DNA from: Fluctibacter corallii | Lineage (GTDB): Bacteria; Pseudomonadota; Gammaproteobacteria; Enterobacterales; Alteromonadaceae | Reading direction: 5' to 3' | Assembly: GCF_025751585.1 (NCBI RefSeq) | Contig: NZ_JAOWKX010000001.1 | Coordinates: 124,259 to 188,258, forward strand | DNA length: 64,000 bases | Shown here: piece after piece, positions 57,047 to 64,000 of the stretch | Layout of the letters: every line of letters begins with the position of its first letter | How positions within the stretch are numbered: position 1 is the first letter of the stretch | Notes under the pieces: model-generated | Database searches by the model: none | The model's input: the letters and a program-made list of their open reading frames with translations, nothing else | Told to the model about the DNA's origin: nothing | Program-made: the position numbers and the translations under genes

Positions 57047-57076
57047 AAGCGCCTGCTCTACTTCAGGCGCTTTTTT
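57047..57076 (+). terminator. Terminator of ettA
   Basis: AAGCGCCTG / CAGGCGCTT stem with an 8-base loop and a TTTTTT run. Confidence 0.85.
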
Positions 57077-57204
57077 ATATCTCCTGCATTACCACGTCGC
57101 TATTCGTGTTGACTTCTCATTCTTATCTGCGAATAAATTCAGCGCGCCTATAAATTTGTGCTTAAATAAGGTAAGCAGATGGCCTTACATTGCTTGGAGG
57201 AATC

Positions 57205-57570
57205 ATGGAGCGTCGTCATTTTCACCGCGTACTATTTTCAGCCCCAGCTGATATACATCTTGATGATCAACATTGGTCCACCACAGTACAGGATGTTAGC
57301 TTACGCGGGGCGCTGGTTGCCACCCCACAAGGCATGCGTTGCGAACAGGGCCAACATATTCAGTTAAACATAGAATTAGCAGGATTCGACGAGAAAATTC
57401 ATATCAAAGGCGTGATAAGGCATCTTAACCCAGACTTTATCGGCGTAGAATGCGAAGACCTCGACATTGACAGTGCCACCATAATCAAACGTATTATGGA
57501 GTTGAACTTGGCCGATGAAGATCTTCTTCATCGAGATTTACAAGCCATGATCGACTATTCCACTCATTAA
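57205..57570 (+). CDS. Single-domain PilZ protein (c-di-GMP binding)
   Basis: 121 residues from the ATG at 57205, four bases after GGAGG. It starts directly with the c-di-GMP motif ERRHFHR and has DVSLRGAL, the second motif (D-x-S-x-x-G), about residue 32. One domain only, so probably an adaptor for an unknown partner. Convergent with the next gene, with only eight bases between stops. Confidence 0.88.
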   Translation: MERRHFHRVLFSAPADIHLDDQHWSTTVQDVSLRGALVATPQGMRCEQGQHIQLNIELAGFDEKIHIKGVIRHLNPDFIGVECEDLDIDSATIIKRIMELNLADEDLLHRDLQAMIDYSTH

Positions 57571-57578
57571 TTAAAAGG

Positions 57579-58334
57579 CTATCTACACAACTCCGCCCAC
57601 TTCTTGCTGCGAGTTACGGCGATTTTACGGCGAAACAGAAACGGCAACAACAACCCACTCGCCACTCCCAACGTGCCGCCGTGCTCGGTAGTCACGACAG
57701 TCACGGTATCCGCGACATCATAATCTTCACTCTCTAAAGATACTAGAGCGAGATCCGCATCCGAGTATGCATCATAACTCACTAGCAACTGATCATCTTT
57801 GGCATCGTATACTTCAATAAGTACGTCATATTCTTGAGGTCTAAAGCCGGTCACCAAGTCGCTAGACACCAATAACGCATCGTCTTCATCTTCGCCGTAA
57901 ATCGCAAAGACAGAAGACTGATGGTAAGACTCATACACATTCCCTCTAGACAAATACAACACAGCATAAATGTCTGCATGACGATAGACTGTGTCAACGT
58001 CAAATTCAACGTCAATACGTGTACGATACCCATCATAATCATCATCGTAGCGGGTTGTCACCCATGCGTCATAAATCCAAAAATCAGTATTGGTGTCGTG
58101 ATCCCTTTTATCCGGTGCACGAGGCTTGGCCACTTTGGACAGCAATTCTTTAGACTGTTTACTTTCTTTGGCATGACTAACGCGTAATAAGTCCCCTTGA
58201 TATACTTCTTTAGACTTCACCGCCCTCGTTTCAGCCGTTACGTCATGAGTCAGCTCAAGCCCATAAGCTGGCAAAATCAACATTACGCCGCTCAAGAAGA
58301 GCGCCAAAATAGCTTTCACATTGCGTATTTTCAT
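57579..58334 (-). CDS. Exported protein with GlyGly-CTERM-like tail (choice-of-anchor H type)
   Basis: 251 residues; start at ATG 58334, eight bases after GGAG (ATG 58340 also possible). Signal peptide about 1-25; the middle is acidic and Asp/Tyr-rich (FWIYDAWVTTRYDDDYDGYR, DVEFDVDTVYRHADIYAVLY). The C-terminus EHGGTLGVASGLLLPFLF then RRK resembles GlyGly-CTERM, the rhombosortase sorting signal, with an extra basic tail of about 14 residues. The middle fits proteins annotated choice-of-anchor H family. Cargo function unknown. Confidence 0.75.
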   Translation of the reverse strand: MKIRNVKAILALFLSGVMLILPAYGLELTHDVTAETRAVKSKEVYQGDLLRVSHAKESKQSKELLSKVAKPRAPDKRDHDTNTDFWIYDAWVTTRYDDDYDGYRTRIDVEFDVDTVYRHADIYAVLYLSRGNVYESYHQSSVFAIYGEDEDDALLVSSDLVTGFRPQEYDVLIEVYDAKDDQLLVSYDAYSDADLALVSLESEDYDVADTVTVVTTEHGGTLGVASGLLLPFLFRRKIAVTRSKKWAELCR

Positions 58335-58456
58335 ATCCATCACTCCATCACAAACCGTGTCTTAGAGTGTGGATGTAACAGGCTGAACCATTTATGAAAG
58401 CAAACTTAGCGCTCGTTCAGGTTTTGCTAAACATCTGCTAACGCTGCTCGTATAAA

Positions 58457-58873
58457 CTAATCATCCAAATTTCGTTCTTCAGGCAAATCAGACAGATACT
58501 GTACAAACTCTACTTCATAACCATTAGGGTCGAGGAAATACACATTTCTACGAAATTGCGCATTTGCACCGTCTTTATGTATAGCGTACCCTGCTTGCGT
58601 CAACCGTCTGATGACACCGTCTATGTCTTGGGTAACATATGCAAAGTGGGCTAGTCCAAGCTGATTAGACGTTAAATCGCGCATACTACCTGTGCCATTA
58701 TCGTTAAAGGTTAGATATTGATAATCGCTGCCAAAATGCACCCATTTACGCTCCGAACCATACCAATTTCCTTGGCCTTTACTGCGTATAGCCCAATGCG
58801 GAAAAGCAGCGCGATAAAAATGTAATGTTTGCTCAATATCAGACACAACTAAATTTAAGTGCTCCAAATGCAT
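58457..58873 (-). CDS. VOC (glyoxalase/bleomycin-resistance) family protein
   Basis: 138 residues with one vicinal-oxygen-chelate fold: MHLEHLNLVVSDIEQTLHFY, GLAHFAYVTQDIDGVI and FLDPNGYEVEFVQYLSD supply the His, His and Glu metal ligands. Substrate unknown. It follows a 34-codon ORF by ten bases, and both are downstream of a SoxR box, so it is likely induced by redox-cycling compounds. Confidence 0.85.
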   Translation of the reverse strand: MHLEHLNLVVSDIEQTLHFYRAAFPHWAIRSKGQGNWYGSERKWVHFGSDYQYLTFNDNGTGSMRDLTSNQLGLAHFAYVTQDIDGVIRRLTQAGYAIHKDGANAQFRRNVYFLDPNGYEVEFVQYLSDLPEERNLDD

Positions 58874-58883
58874 GATAATTCTC

Positions 58884-58988
58884 CTATTTATGTACCATTA
58901 AGTCATTCATGTATTTCACGTACTGAGATTGCCAGAGACAGGCATTGGCTTTGACCTTCGCAGTTATCTTTGTAAACAACGTTTTCAT
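58884..58988 (-). CDS. 34-residue ORF at the head of the SoxR-controlled operon
   Basis: ATG at 58988 preceded by GGAG with good spacing; the frame ends with TAG at 58884, which is itself part of the ribosome site of the VOC gene. The peptide is basic, starts MKTLFTKITAKVKANA and has one Cys and one Trp. No family recognised. The clean ribosome site and its position directly after the promoter argue for a real gene, or for a leader peptide. Confidence 0.55.
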   Translation of the reverse strand: MKTLFTKITAKVKANACLWQSQYVKYMNDLMVHK

Positions 58989-59013
58989 ATTGTTTCTCCT
59001 CAGGTTTTGTCAA

Positions 59014-59044
59014 AGCATAAAACCTCAAGTAAACTTGAGGTAAA
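59014..59044 (-). promoter_or_regulatory. SoxR-activated promoter with SoxR box
   Basis: CCTCAAGTAAACTTGAGG (59023-59040) is nearly the exact soxS operator palindrome. On the minus strand it lies between TTTACC and TATGCT with a 19-base spacer, the long spacing that SoxR and other MerR proteins need. The soxR gene starts 49 bases away on the other strand, so it may be autoregulated. Confidence 0.88.
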
Positions 59045-59088
59045 GCACTTTTTTCTTTTTTTCATATAGGTCGGTTCGGAGCACAAAA

Positions 59089-59544
59089 ATGACAAAATCA
59101 ACGAAAGTATTCAGTGTTGGGGAAGTCGCAAAAAGAAGCGGTGTCGCAGTCTCGACCCTTCACTTCTATGAAGAAAAAGGCCTGATTCACAGTCGCAGAA
59201 ACACAGGCAATCAGCGTCGGTATCAACCTGATGTACTGCGGCGTGTTTCTGTCATAAAGGCAGCACAAAAAATGGGTGTCAGTTTGTCTGAAATCGAACA
59301 AGCCTTTGCCACACTGCCGAATAAAAGAACACCAGACAAAGATGACTGGGCAACCTTAGCGAAGTACTGGCGGGTGTTACTAAACCAAAAGATTGACTAT
59401 TTAACGTCTCTCAGAGATTCTTTAACAGGATGTATTGGCTGTGGTTGTTTATCAATGAAGCATTGCCCGATTTACAATCCCGATGACATGCTCGCTGAAA
59501 AGGGAACAGGCCCAGTCTTATTAGACCAAGCCCAAGAGGACTAA
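59089..59544 (+). CDS. soxR: Redox-sensitive transcriptional activator SoxR
   Basis: MerR-family regulator, 151 residues. N-terminal HTH with VGEVAKRSGVAVSTLHFYEEKGLI and the [2Fe-2S] cluster Cys115, Cys118, Cys120 and Cys126 in CIGCGCLSMKHC, matching E. coli spacing. Senses redox-cycling agents. There is no soxS here: as in most non-enteric bacteria SoxR probably acts directly on its targets, of which the divergent operon is one. Its stop overlaps the radA stop by four bases. Confidence 0.95.
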   Translation: MTKSTKVFSVGEVAKRSGVAVSTLHFYEEKGLIHSRRNTGNQRRYQPDVLRRVSVIKAAQKMGVSLSEIEQAFATLPNKRTPDKDDWATLAKYWRVLLNQKIDYLTSLRDSLTGCIGCGCLSMKHCPIYNPDDMLAEKGTGPVLLDQAQED

Positions 59545-60902
59545 ATGGCTTCAAGTGCCTCGGCAAGACGCGTGACGCCAATCACTTCGATGCCAGGTAT
59601 TGTTTGTTTTGGCTTGTTGGCTTTCGGTACGATGGCTTTCTTAAAGCCGTGTTTTGCCGCTTCAATAACGCGTTCTGTGCCATTGGGAACGGGGCGAATC
59701 TCTCCAGCAAGACCTACTTCACCAAAGGCGATCAACGTGCGATCCAATACTTGGTTTCGAAAACTCGACACCATTGACAGCAACAAGGCTAAATCAGCAC
59801 TGGTTTCAGCAATTTTAACGCCTCCTACCACATTAACGAACACATCCTGATCATTCATTTGCACGTTGCCATGCCGGTGTAACACAGCGAGCAACATCGC
59901 TAAACGATTCTGCTCCAAGCCGACCGAAATTCGTCTTGGATTTGCCATTTGAGAGTAGTCCACCAACGCCTGAATTTCTACTAGCAACGGGCGCGTCCCT
60001 TCCCACACCACCATCACAATACTTCCAGACGACATTTCTTCATCACGACTTAGAAAAATGGCAGACGGGTTACTAACTTCTTTCATGCCCTTATCAGTCA
60101 TGGCAAACACGCCAAGCTCATTTATTGCGCCAAATCGATTTTTATGACCACGCAAGGTTCTGTAGCGGCTATCGCTATCGCCATCCAGCATCATTGAACA
60201 GTCAATACAATGTTCCAGCACTTTAGGCCCAGCCAGACTTCCTTCCTTCGTGACATGACCAACAATAAACATAGCGATATGATGTTGCTTAGCAAATCGT
60301 GTAAGGTAAGCCGCGCTTTCTCTGACTTGAGAGACACTGCCCGGAGCAGATTGCACATCGGCAACATGCATCACCTGAATAGAATCGATAACCATTATCT
60401 CCGGCTTATTAGCAAGCGCTAAATCGCAAATGGTTTCGACATTGGTTTCAGCTAGCATCTTTAGTTTATCGTTTGGCAATCCTAAACGCTGTGCCCGCAA
60501 CGCAACCTGTTGCAAAGACTCTTCGCCAGTGACGTATAGCGCACTCTTATCTTTAGCGAGCTGACACATAACTTGTAACAGTAAGGTACTTTTACCTGCA
60601 CCTGGGGAGCCACCAATTAACATTGCCGCCCCTGGCACCACGCCCCCACCTAAAACGCGGTCAAGCTCAGAAAACCCTGTGGTAAACCTTGGCAAAGCCT
60701 GCAAGTCGATGTTGTTCAACGTTTCCACTTTCGCTGCCGTTTGGCCGGCATAGCCGCGGGTATTGCGTTCATTGCTTTTCGCTGGGCTGACTACAAACTC
60801 AGAAATACTGTTCCAAGCGCCACAGTCATTACACTGTCCCTGCCATCTTGGGTAATCCGCCCCACATTCAGAACACACATACGCTGTTTTTCTTTTTGCC
60901 AT
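59541..60902 (-). CDS. radA: DNA repair protein RadA (Sms)
   Basis: 453 residues. Zinc finger CSECGADYPRWQGQCNDC at the N-terminus, RecA-like core with GGSPGAGKSTLLLQV, the RadA motif GHKNRFGAINELG, and a C-terminal Lon-like domain. Helicase of branched recombination intermediates. Start ATG at 60902. Confidence 0.96.
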   Translation of the reverse strand: MAKRKTAYVCSECGADYPRWQGQCNDCGAWNSISEFVVSPAKSNERNTRGYAGQTAAKVETLNNIDLQALPRFTTGFSELDRVLGGGVVPGAAMLIGGSPGAGKSTLLLQVMCQLAKDKSALYVTGEESLQQVALRAQRLGLPNDKLKMLAETNVETICDLALANKPEIMVIDSIQVMHVADVQSAPGSVSQVRESAAYLTRFAKQHHIAMFIVGHVTKEGSLAGPKVLEHCIDCSMMLDGDSDSRYRTLRGHKNRFGAINELGVFAMTDKGMKEVSNPSAIFLSRDEEMSSGSIVMVVWEGTRPLLVEIQALVDYSQMANPRRISVGLEQNRLAMLLAVLHRHGNVQMNDQDVFVNVVGGVKIAETSADLALLLSMVSSFRNQVLDRTLIAFGEVGLAGEIRPVPNGTERVIEAAKHGFKKAIVPKANKPKQTIPGIEVIGVTRLAEALEAI

Positions 60903-61134
60903 GCAACTGCTTCACTTTCACGGTTAATCAAATCTTCAAAGAGCACAACATGATAATGCGCAATCTTATTATGCTCCAGTCCAGATAGAAAAGAATAAAG
61001 CTTTTCCCAATCTCTTGTCTGCGCTATAACTTAATAAACGCCTTATATAACGATGCATCGAAGACGCTTCATGCTTACTTATATGTTGCCGATACAGAAA
61101 TACGTCGCAAGCAGCGCAAAGAATACATGTCATC

Positions 61135-63642
61135 ATGAGTCAGGATTTAGAAGAGTATCAACACATCATTGAGCAGCTAAAGCCAATGATAAGTGAACCG
61201 GAATTTAATCAAGCGCTTAATCAGCAAGCGGCGGGGTTGTCTAAGTCTAAACGCTTCTTAATTAAAATGGAGCTAAAACGCTTGGCGCGTCCTTGCATTC
61301 GTGTGATTGACTTGCGCGGGCAAGTAGAAGGCGAAATCCGAGAGTTTGAATACGCAGGAATTCGCCATTTTCTTGATGATGCGGCCATTGAGATATTCGA
61401 ACGCCAAGTACGCTCATTCGGCGATTACACCATTGGCGTTTACGAGAGTGTGGTCAACGTTAACAGTCCCTCACGAACGCTGTACAACAAACTGCCGTCA
61501 GCGATCCCCGACAGTATCGTCGAAAACATTAAAGATAGCACACCGTATAATGCCCCCAATATCGCTTTTGGCGACTTTGCTCAGCGCCATGAAGAGCGAA
61601 TGAACTATGCAGTATCTATAGAAGTCTTCACAGAACTTAACAAAGGCATCCCTGCCAATACGGTTGATGTATCCGTCAGTGGTTTAAAAATAAAAGTGAA
61701 CCAGAAAGAGCAGTTTAAGCTGGGTGACAAGCTCCTTATTCAATTTCGAGGACTTGAGGGCGAATACAGTTTCGACCGCCGTCAGAGTGTGCCATACATT
61801 GTGATGAGTATTGAGCACAAAAATAAAGAGCAACGCTTGTCGCTTCGTCGTGTATCTGACATTCCTGTGCCAGAATTTGATCACTTCATATCTCGCTTTA
61901 TACACGGTAACAAACGCCGCTATAAGGTCAATATGGACAACACGCTTGAAGCCATTCAATACAAAATGTACGAGCAATACTTCATGCCAAACTTTTCTGG
62001 CCTGCCCGTATTTATTGAGTGCATTGACGACGAGTATAGCCCTCGCTTTGCCATGGCCAACGATTGCAATCGCGATATTCTTCAATATTGGAGTGACGAA
62101 CAACAGGAAATGCGTCTTGGATACGCGTTTAGTCATGCCCGCATTCAAAGAATACTCAATCGCCCACGTACACAGTGGAGCACTTTCTTATATGTATTCA
62201 ATCACTTAAAAGACGATAAAGTGTACTTTTACTCTGCTACAAAAGAAGAACTGTTGGCTAACCCTATCATGATGACATTGTTTCTGGGATATGGCGCTCG
62301 CAAAGCGAGCTGGCGCATTTTTAATATCCAATTCAGTGAAATGTCGATGGAACAAGCACACATTCCCTTGTCGATCCCCGACTCTGTTAGTCCTGCCGTA
62401 AAACGGCAAAATACCCCGCCACCACCAAGACTATTGGCAAAATTGAAGCACCTTACTCACTTCGCTGTCATTACTGACATCACCGATGAGCACAGCCATT
62501 CTGGCTACGAACTATTACCCATACGTAAAGAGCAAATTGGTGCATTGAAAGTATTTGGGCACCCTAAAAATCGCCCACCTAAAGAGATAAGCGCCTTTCG
62601 CTTTAAGTACTTCAATCAACGTAAAGAAACACGCTATCAGCTTCGTACAAAAATTGAAATATTTGTAGATGACATACTTCTCGACGGTGTAAGTGAAGAC
62701 GTTTCTGTAAAAGGATTGCGGATTGAACTTCAAAGCTTCTATCACTTGCCTGAAAATTCAGAGGTCAAAGTATCGTTTCCACAACTGCAAAAAGTGACCA
62801 GTAAGTATGCGTTGAAAGACTTAGTATACGTGGTTAAAGGCATTTCACCAGAACGAAATATTTTGCATTTGCAAGCAGTCAATGATCTGGTTAATAACAC
62901 CGCACAGCGTTTTTTTGATGAGCTAATCAGAAAAAATAAATCTCGCTTAGTGGCATACAAAGAGGAAGAAGATATTCCTGGCATTGGTACTGCACTTAGA
63001 AATGTCTACACCCAAAATTTGGTGCATTGCGCTTTTTTCATCCGCAAAGACGGTATCAACTTTATACCCGACGCGTTGGCCATGCAGCAAAAAAGCCCAA
63101 GGTTACAGAGCCTATTGAATTTTGATGCTGAACCAGGGTATTCGAACTTAAGTTTTCTTTATCATGTTGGTCTTGATAGTCAGGACTTCATCTCAACAAC
63201 GCTGAAAAGAATCAAACCTCATCAGCGCCCTGTGGCGCGAGACTTGTTTATTGCATTTAATCCGAGCAAAAGTGTTAGAGAAGGTGCAATCAAATGTCGC
63301 TTTGCAGAACAGTTCAATTCCCATAAAGAACGCAGAGCCTTTATTAATAGCGCGCTTAAAAACGGGCAATTTATTGGCATTCGGGTTTACCTAACACGTA
63401 CTGGGCGTCCTGACACTGAATTTCTACAGTCAGAAATTAACTATATTGGTGTGTATGCGGTACACAAAGCAAAGGTGATAGAAGAGCAACTGTGGAATAT
63501 TGTCGGTATGGGGGAGCTGATTGATATCAGTGATGACATTATGCAACGTTTTCAATTCAGTGAAGAGGAAATAAAACATAACGCAGAACCCATTCAACAC
63601 GAAATAAAAACCACGAAGATAGAGCAATTATTGCGCGCGTGA
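61135..63642 (+). CDS. Large protein with two PilZ domains
   Basis: 835 residues, cytosolic by composition (no signal or membrane segments). Two PilZ domains with full c-di-GMP motifs: RHEER at 151-155 with DVSVSG about 178, and RKETR at 496-500 with DVSVKG about 522. The rest (1-140, 230-490, 580-835) has no domain that I recognise. A long PilZ protein beside radA is a conserved arrangement in related bacteria; Vibrio cholerae PlzC (VC2344) is, to my recollection, the counterpart. Divergent from radA across 232 bases. No strong ribosome site. Confidence 0.85.
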   Translation: MSQDLEEYQHIIEQLKPMISEPEFNQALNQQAAGLSKSKRFLIKMELKRLARPCIRVIDLRGQVEGEIREFEYAGIRHFLDDAAIEIFERQVRSFGDYTIGVYESVVNVNSPSRTLYNKLPSAIPDSIVENIKDSTPYNAPNIAFGDFAQRHEERMNYAVSIEVFTELNKGIPANTVDVSVSGLKIKVNQKEQFKLGDKLLIQFRGLEGEYSFDRRQSVPYIVMSIEHKNKEQRLSLRRVSDIPVPEFDHFISRFIHGNKRRYKVNMDNTLEAIQYKMYEQYFMPNFSGLPVFIECIDDEYSPRFAMANDCNRDILQYWSDEQQEMRLGYAFSHARIQRILNRPRTQWSTFLYVFNHLKDDKVYFYSATKEELLANPIMMTLFLGYGARKASWRIFNIQFSEMSMEQAHIPLSIPDSVSPAVKRQNTPPPPRLLAKLKHLTHFAVITDITDEHSHSGYELLPIRKEQIGALKVFGHPKNRPPKEISAFRFKYFNQRKETRYQLRTKIEIFVDDILLDGVSEDVSVKGLRIELQSFYHLPENSEVKVSFPQLQKVTSKYALKDLVYVVKGISPERNILHLQAVNDLVNNTAQRFFDELIRKNKSRLVAYKEEEDIPGIGTALRNVYTQNLVHCAFFIRKDGINFIPDALAMQQKSPRLQSLLNFDAEPGYSNLSFLYHVGLDSQDFISTTLKRIKPHQRPVARDLFIAFNPSKSVREGAIKCRFAEQFNSHKERRAFINSALKNGQFIGIRVYLTRTGRPDTEFLQSEINYIGVYAVHKAKVIEEQLWNIVGMGELIDISDDIMQRFQFSEEEIKHNAEPIQHEIKTTKIEQLLRA

Positions 63643-63696
63643 GATACGCTAGTCTGAAAGACTTCTCTAGACACTGAGCGGATAGAGGGGAATAAT

Positions 63697-64000
63697 GTGG
63701 TGTCAGCCAATAATAACGATACGACAATGAATCACTTTTTTTCTAAACCACGCAATCCACTCTTGTGTGTTGGCATGGTATTAATATTTTTCGTTTTATT
63801 TCCAGCCTATGCGGCCAAAGAAGTGACTATTGCTGTCTATGAAGATCATGAAAAGTACAAAGCTGCGTCTCGCGCTTATGGCATTTCATGGATACTATTG
63901 CAACATGCAGCAGCGCAATCTGATATTGTGTTGATTCCGCAAGCCAGTACTTGGGAAGGCGGAATTAGAAGACTTAAAGCAGGCAAAGTAGATTTACTCT
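63697..64000 (+). CDS. Exported solute-binding-like protein (N-terminal part, cut by window edge)
   Basis: Starts at GTG 63697 six bases after GGGG; ATG 63727 is an alternative. About 101 residues are present: a signal peptide (with LLCVGMVLIFFVLFPAYA) and then a mature start KEVTIAVYEDHEKY with later STWEGGIRRLKAGKVDLL, the pattern of a family-3 periplasmic solute-binding domain. It might be a free binding protein or the sensor part of a larger signalling protein; the rest is beyond the window. Confidence 0.7.
   Translation, partial: MVSANNNDTTMNHFFSKPRNPLLCVGMVLIFFVLFPAYAAKEVTIAVYEDHEKYKAASRAYGISWILLQHAAAQSDIVLIPQASTWEGGIRRLKAGKVDLL

Noticed and set aside
60800..61038. Minus-strand open frame upstream of and overlapping radA in another frame
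   Set aside because: Part of it (for example FLSGLEHNKIAHYHVV) looks protein-like, but there is no start codon with a ribosome site and it runs into radA out of frame.
1..64000. tRNA, rRNA, CRISPR, insertion sequence, prophage or restriction system
   Set aside because: No clover-leaf genes, regularly spaced repeats, transposase, integrase or phage structural genes were seen on either strand.

Overview
The window reads as chromosomal DNA of a marine gammaproteobacterium, most likely Alteromonadaceae (Alteromonas, Aestuariibacter or Paraglaciecola type). Pointers are the polar-flagellum cluster order flhA-flhF-fleN-fliA-cheY-cheZ-cheA, a sodium-type PomAB stator, an ispA-dxs pair after xseB, ribD-ribE-ribBA-ribH-nusB-thiL-pgpA in series, and a PEP-CTERM/PrsT surface system. 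Genes are dense. I see no rRNA, tRNA, CRISPR array, insertion sequence or prophage. All names come from reading the sequence by eye; no database search was run.

Layout. 1-7200 (minus): a flagellar and chemotaxis operon behind a sigma-54-type promoter, with cheA cut by the window edge. 7360-8181: pssA. 8182-8631: a non-coding stretch with a probable gene remnant. 8632-16240 (minus): a 2359-residue secreted SpvB/FG-GAP/RHS protein with an alpha/beta-hydrolase-like C-terminus, followed by a small lipoprotein that may be its immunity partner. 16700-20600 (plus): a PEP-CTERM protein behind a sigma-54-like promoter, then the TPR protein PrsT. 20658-25109 (minus): clpB with a heat-shock promoter, pgeF, rluD. 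25258-26162: bamD with a sigma-E promoter.

26287-33450 holds a photo-oxidative stress island: an ECF sigma factor with a ChrR-type zinc/cupin anti-sigma factor, and a divergent operon (SDR, FAD amine oxidase, DUF1365, cyclopropane fatty acid synthase, chalcone-isomerase-like protein, DUF3833 lipoprotein). The sigma gene and the operon share the same promoter pattern, GGAGTGATCY-N15-CGTWA, so a regulon can be read directly from the DNA. Next come a CHMI tautomerase, a cytochrome b561, thiI, a second PEP-CTERM-like protein, pomAB, then xseB-ispA-dxs.

42073-46104 encodes a large secreted protein of about nine cysteine-bearing Ig/cadherin-like repeats and four fibronectin-like repeats. 46189-52133 (minus) is the thiamine/riboflavin/NusB/NrdR block; its RibBA lacks the zinc-ligand cysteines of GTP cyclohydrolase II. 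Small hypotheticals, glyA, ettA and a one-domain PilZ protein follow. 57579-59544 has a protein with a GlyGly-CTERM-like tail, a SoxR regulator and a divergent SoxR-box operon (34-codon ORF plus VOC protein). The window ends with radA, a long double-PilZ protein and the start of a solute-binding-like protein.

Points most worth following up are the RHS/hydrolase/lipoprotein unit, the ECF regulon promoters, the sigma-54 promoter of the PEP-CTERM gene, and the SoxR-controlled micro-ORF operon.
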